From a virus, in IMG/VR virus record IMGVR_UViG_3300046524_000347, positions 1-24,770 of that record: a stretch of 24,770 bases of DNA. The stretch is one strand, 5' to 3'. Below are positions 22,291 through 24,770 of this stretch, piece by piece. The notes under the pieces were generated by a model. That model was not told where the DNA came from and did not search any database. It saw only the letters and a list, made by a program, of their open reading frames with translations. Positions within the stretch are counted from its first letter, which is position 1, and every line of letters starts with the position of its first letter. Both the position numbers and the translations under genes were made by a program.

Positions 22291-22604
22291 TGGGGTTTCG
22301 CGAATTGAGCGACGACATGGACGCCCTGGTGTTGGATGGCTTGGGCGACATGGCAACGGTCGGCGGTCGAGAGATCGCCGGTTTCTTTTCCGCGCCATGG
22401 CTGCAGCCGCGCATGGGGCGGATCAACACCGCATTGCGCGAGCCGCAATTTGAGATTCGCGTCGTCGATGCGGCGGGTGTTGAGCCGGGGCAATTGGTCG
22501 TTGTAGATCTGGCAAAGCAGGACGGGGGAGGCCAGTACGATCTGGTCAAGCTGGAGCCAGATGGTTCAGGCTGGGTGGCATTGCTTTTGAGGGCTAAAGC
22601 ATGA
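22290..22604 (+). CDS. gpFII-like head-tail connector
   Basis: Predicted 104 residues. A helical start (LDGLGDMATV) is followed by beta-rich stretches (QFEIRVVDAAGVEPGQLVVV and GWVALLLRAKA). Order and fold pattern fit lambda gpFII. ATG 22290 overlaps the previous stop (TGATG); GTG 22287 directly before it is an alternative. Confidence 0.72.
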   Translation: MGFRELSDDMDALVLDGLGDMATVGGREIAGFFSAPWLQPRMGRINTALREPQFEIRVVDAAGVEPGQLVVVDLAKQDGGGQYDLVKLEPDGSGWVALLLRAKA

Positions 22605-23257
22605 GCGTCGGCAGCTATTTCAAACCCTCAGCCAGTGGCGGGATGATCTCGCTGCAAACCTCGGCGGCAGACTTGAAAGCCTTTCAGGACTTTGCCGCCT
22701 TGGTGCCGAAAGCAGCATCCAATGCCCAGCGTCGCGCGATCAATAAAACCTTGCGCTGGCTTGCCACCCACATCGCTCGCGCCGTCGGCCGGCAGGAACG
22801 CATTGCGGTCGCCGCTGTGCGGCAACGTCTGCGGGCCTACCCGGTCAGCGGCGGCGCGAACAGCGGCAAATTGTGGTTCGGCCTCAACGCTATGGAAGCC
22901 AGCCGCATAGGCCGGGCACGGCAAACCCGATCCGGTGTGTCAGTCGCGGGGCGACGCTTCCAGGGCGCGTTCCACAAGCGAGTCTATGGGGGCAGCGCAG
23001 ATGTCTGGATCCGCGTCGGCAGCAAGCATTTCAAATCTTCGGATTACCCCGATAGCGATGTCAGTGCAGCCGGCGGCGCGAGTTCGGGCTGGATTGCCGA
23101 ACATGACAACCGCTTCCCGCTGGCCAAGGCCAAGGTGTCGCTGGAGCAAGCCCGACCGCACTTCGATAGCTGGGTGCGTAAAGCAGACGAACACCTAGTG
23201 CATGTCCTGCAGCAGGAACTCAATTTCGAAGTGCAGAAGTACTTGAAGGGGAAATGA
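22601..23257 (+). CDS. gpZ-like minor tail / tail completion protein
   Basis: Predicted 218 residues. The pattern VPKAASNAQRRAINKTLRWL (about 35-54) and ISVRQRLRAYP-like motif near 72-80 belong to the lambda gpZ family. It joins or completes the tail at the head end. ATG 22601 overlaps the previous stop as ATGA. Confidence 0.82.
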   Translation: MSVGSYFKPSASGGMISLQTSAADLKAFQDFAALVPKAASNAQRRAINKTLRWLATHIARAVGRQERIAVAAVRQRLRAYPVSGGANSGKLWFGLNAMEASRIGRARQTRSGVSVAGRRFQGAFHKRVYGGSADVWIRVGSKHFKSSDYPDSDVSAAGGASSGWIAEHDNRFPLAKAKVSLEQARPHFDSWVRKADEHLVHVLQQELNFEVQKYLKGK

Positions 23258-23261
23258 CGTG

Positions 23262-23780
23262 ATGGATTCAGTCGACGAACCATTCAGTCTTGAGCAGCTA
23301 TATCGAGCCATCGAACGACATCTTCATGATCATTTGCCGGGCGTTCAGACGGTCGCGGTCTGGCCCAACATTGATGATCGCATCGCCTTGCCGGCGGTGC
23401 TGGTGGAACTGGCAGAAATGGAGCCGGGCGTTGATCCGGGGACGGGAGAAACCTGCTTGGCCTGCAAGTTTGAGGCGCGGGTGATCACCGATCCGATCCA
23501 GCCCGACCATCATCAGCAAGCAGTGTTCTTGGCGGGTCAGTTGGCCGTTCTACTACGGGCGCAGTCTTGGGGCGTAGAGGTCGAGCCAGCCGAGTTCGTT
23601 CAGGCCATGCAGGACTGGACCAAACCCGAACTGGACGGCTACACGGTCTGGGTCGTGGAATGGACACAGCAGATCTACCTCGGTGAAACCTGCTGGCCCT
23701 GGCCGGATCAGCCACAGGGGACGTTGGTGTTTGACGTTGAGCCGGGTGACGGACCATTCAGGCCAGAGGATCTGTCGTGA
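23262..23780 (+). CDS. Probable tail terminator / completion protein
   Basis: Predicted 172 residues, not assigned with certainty. PALVLVELAEM-like beta strands (IALPAVLVELAEMEPG) and a QQAVFLAGQLAVLLRAQSWG helix resemble tail-terminator proteins between the connector and gpV genes. ATG 23262 follows AAGGGG; GTG 23259 is an alternative. It lies at the switch from lambda-like to P2-like genes. Confidence 0.6.
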   Translation: MDSVDEPFSLEQLYRAIERHLHDHLPGVQTVAVWPNIDDRIALPAVLVELAEMEPGVDPGTGETCLACKFEARVITDPIQPDHHQQAVFLAGQLAVLLRAQSWGVEVEPAEFVQAMQDWTKPELDGYTVWVVEWTQQIYLGETCWPWPDQPQGTLVFDVEPGDGPFRPEDLS

Positions 23781-24343
23781 GTTACGCGAGTGCTCAGCAT
23801 GACCGCATGATCGCGGGAACGGTAAAGGCTTGCTACGTGGTCGCAGTGGATCTGTCCGCTTCACCGCCGGTATGTCGCGTGTCGGATGGCAGTGAATGGG
23901 TCAGCGCTTGGGTGCGGTGGCACAGCATTGCAGCGGGCAAGGCCAGGCACTGGCGGGCACCGTCTTTGGGCGAGCAGGGCAGTTTGATCAGTCCCAGTGG
24001 TGACGTGTCGCAAGGCACGTTTGTCCCGGGGCTGTATGGCAATGCCGGACCGCCGCCGGATAATCGCGACCATGTCGAGGTCTGGCGCTTCGATGATGGC
24101 GGCTCGCTGATCTACGACTGGCAGGCCAAGAGCTACAGCATCACCCTGCCCAGCGGGACGGTGACCATCAAAGTGGCCAGCACGGAAGCGGTTGTAACCG
24201 ATAGCGCGGTGAGCGTGACCACCGGCAACATCAACCTGAAAGCGGCGGTAATGATCGACGGCGCGCTACACGTTACCAAGGGCATCACCAGCGCCGGCGC
24301 AATCATTGATGCCACGGGCAACAGCAACCACCACACGCATTAA
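23777..24343 (+). CDS. Baseplate assembly protein V / tail spike (P2 gpV)
   Basis: Predicted 188 residues. The N-terminal OB-like domain includes VCRVSDGSEWVSAWVRW and GEQGSLISPSGDVSQGTFVP, and the C-terminal part is a repeating beta-helix-like tip ending NSNHHTH, with histidines suitable for metal binding. It is the membrane-piercing spike of a contractile tail. GTG 23777 overlaps the previous stop and has AGAGGA upstream. Confidence 0.9.
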   Translation: MSYASAQHDRMIAGTVKACYVVAVDLSASPPVCRVSDGSEWVSAWVRWHSIAAGKARHWRAPSLGEQGSLISPSGDVSQGTFVPGLYGNAGPPPDNRDHVEVWRFDDGGSLIYDWQAKSYSITLPSGTVTIKVASTEAVVTDSAVSVTTGNINLKAAVMIDGALHVTKGITSAGAIIDATGNSNHHTH

Positions 24344-24357
24344 TTTCAACTCACCAC

Positions 24358-24381
24358 AGCCCGCCCAGTGCGGGCTTTTTC
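24358..24381 (+). terminator. Terminator-like hairpin inside the late operon
   Basis: AGCCCGC (24358-24364) pairs with GCGGGCT (24370-24376), loop five bases, then TTTT. It lies between gpV and the next gene, in a late operon that otherwise runs on, so it may attenuate downstream expression or be overridden by Q. Confidence 0.65.
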
Positions 24382-24397
24382 ATGCCTGGAGAACCAC

Positions 24398-24646
24398 ATG
24401 GCCAAGATCGATACGACCTCAACCGATGCGCAAACGCCCTCGGAACCGGCATTGTCATCCTCAACTTACTCATCGCCTGGGTCCTTGAAATTCCGCGACA
24501 AGCTCTACACGTCGCGACTGGTGATCGTGCCCGGTACTGACCGTTCCTATCCGGTGGAGAAGGCGACGGTCGTGGTGCCGGCCTCCGACATCGAGGCGGT
24601 CAAGTTCCTGAAAGCCAGCGAAGAATACGAGCCGTTCAAGGAGTGA
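24398..24646 (+). CDS. Small tail-region protein
   Basis: Predicted 82 residues, function unknown. A low-complexity start (TSTDAQTPSEPALSSSTYSS) precedes a beta-rich half (SLKFRDKLYTSRLVIVPGTD). It is placed between gpV and the gp25-like gene. ATG 24398 has GGAG eight bases upstream. Confidence 0.7.
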   Translation: MAKIDTTSTDAQTPSEPALSSSTYSSPGSLKFRDKLYTSRLVIVPGTDRSYPVEKATVVVPASDIEAVKFLKASEEYEPFKE

Positions 24647-24651
24647 CATCG

Positions 24652-24770
24652 ATGATCGGAATGGATCGCCAGACCGGCCTACCCATATCCGGCATCGAGC
24701 ACCTGCGCCAATCCATTGCCGACATCTTGAGCACGCCGCTGGGCAGTCGCCGGCACCGCATGGAGTACGG
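24652..24770 (+). CDS. Baseplate protein W / gp25-like, 5' part only
   Basis: Only the first 39 codons are present; the gene runs off the window. MIGMDRQTGLPISG, then EHLRQSIADILSTPLGSRRH, fits P2 gpW / T4 gp25-like baseplate proteins, in which the TPLGSR motif recurs. It confirms a contractile-tail module. ATG 24652 starts five bases after the stop of the previous gene. Confidence 0.85.
   Translation, partial: MIGMDRQTGLPISGIEHLRQSIADILSTPLGSRRHRMEY

Overview
The window is the left end and about half the length of a temperate-phage genome integrated beside a tRNA-Ser(CGA) gene. The host is most likely a Pseudomonas. The pointers are the tRNA and its terminator, a PrtN-type activator, a DUF3596-type integrase, a Pseudomonas-style holin, and GC-rich codon use in the phage core. 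This is judged by eye, without database searches.

Layout. tRNA-Ser and its terminator occupy 7-151, and the tRNA 3' end is the probable left attachment site. From 152 to 628 there is no convincing gene. An AT-rich three-gene operon (629-2678) follows, sitting between the attachment site and the integrase. Its first gene resembles the TIGR04255 family; the other two are unassigned. A leftward early operon then runs from 7361 back to the integrase at 2814: two unknown small genes, an antirepressor-like gene, a small gene, a PrtN-like activator, a membrane/coiled-coil protein, a poorly defined long ORF, excisionase and integrase. Many of its genes are joined by ATGA overlaps. A rightward membrane-protein gene (4402-4995) interrupts this operon.

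The immunity region (7396-9845) has a leftward promoter with operators, a LexA/CI-type repressor reading leftward, and a Cro/YdaS-like gene reading rightward. The same 17-bp operator (ATCAAC-N5-GTTGAT) is present at both early promoters. Between the leftward promoter and the repressor lies an AT-rich reverse-transcriptase gene (7528-9024) with its own sigma70-like promoter. It looks like a DRT/Abi-type antiphage reverse transcriptase.

The rightward early genes are cro, a structured 330-bp gap, a CII-like regulator, a TraR/DksA-like zinc finger, a large primase-helicase and a Q-like antiterminator (9846-13737). A repeat-rich gap (13738-14212), a leftward membrane-protein gene and a holin follow. 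From 15000 a possible cos region leads into late genes in lambda order: terminase small and large subunits, gpW, portal, protease with nested scaffold, decoration protein, major capsid protein, connectors and a gpZ-like protein. The tail genes then switch to P2-type (gpV spike and gp25/W baseplate), which implies a contractile tail. The window ends inside the baseplate gene.

The most interesting content is the accessory cargo: the 629-2678 operon, the reverse transcriptase in the immunity region, and two membrane-protein genes oriented against their surroundings. Together they look like a lysogen-expressed defence and exclusion set, but function is inferred from position and motifs only.
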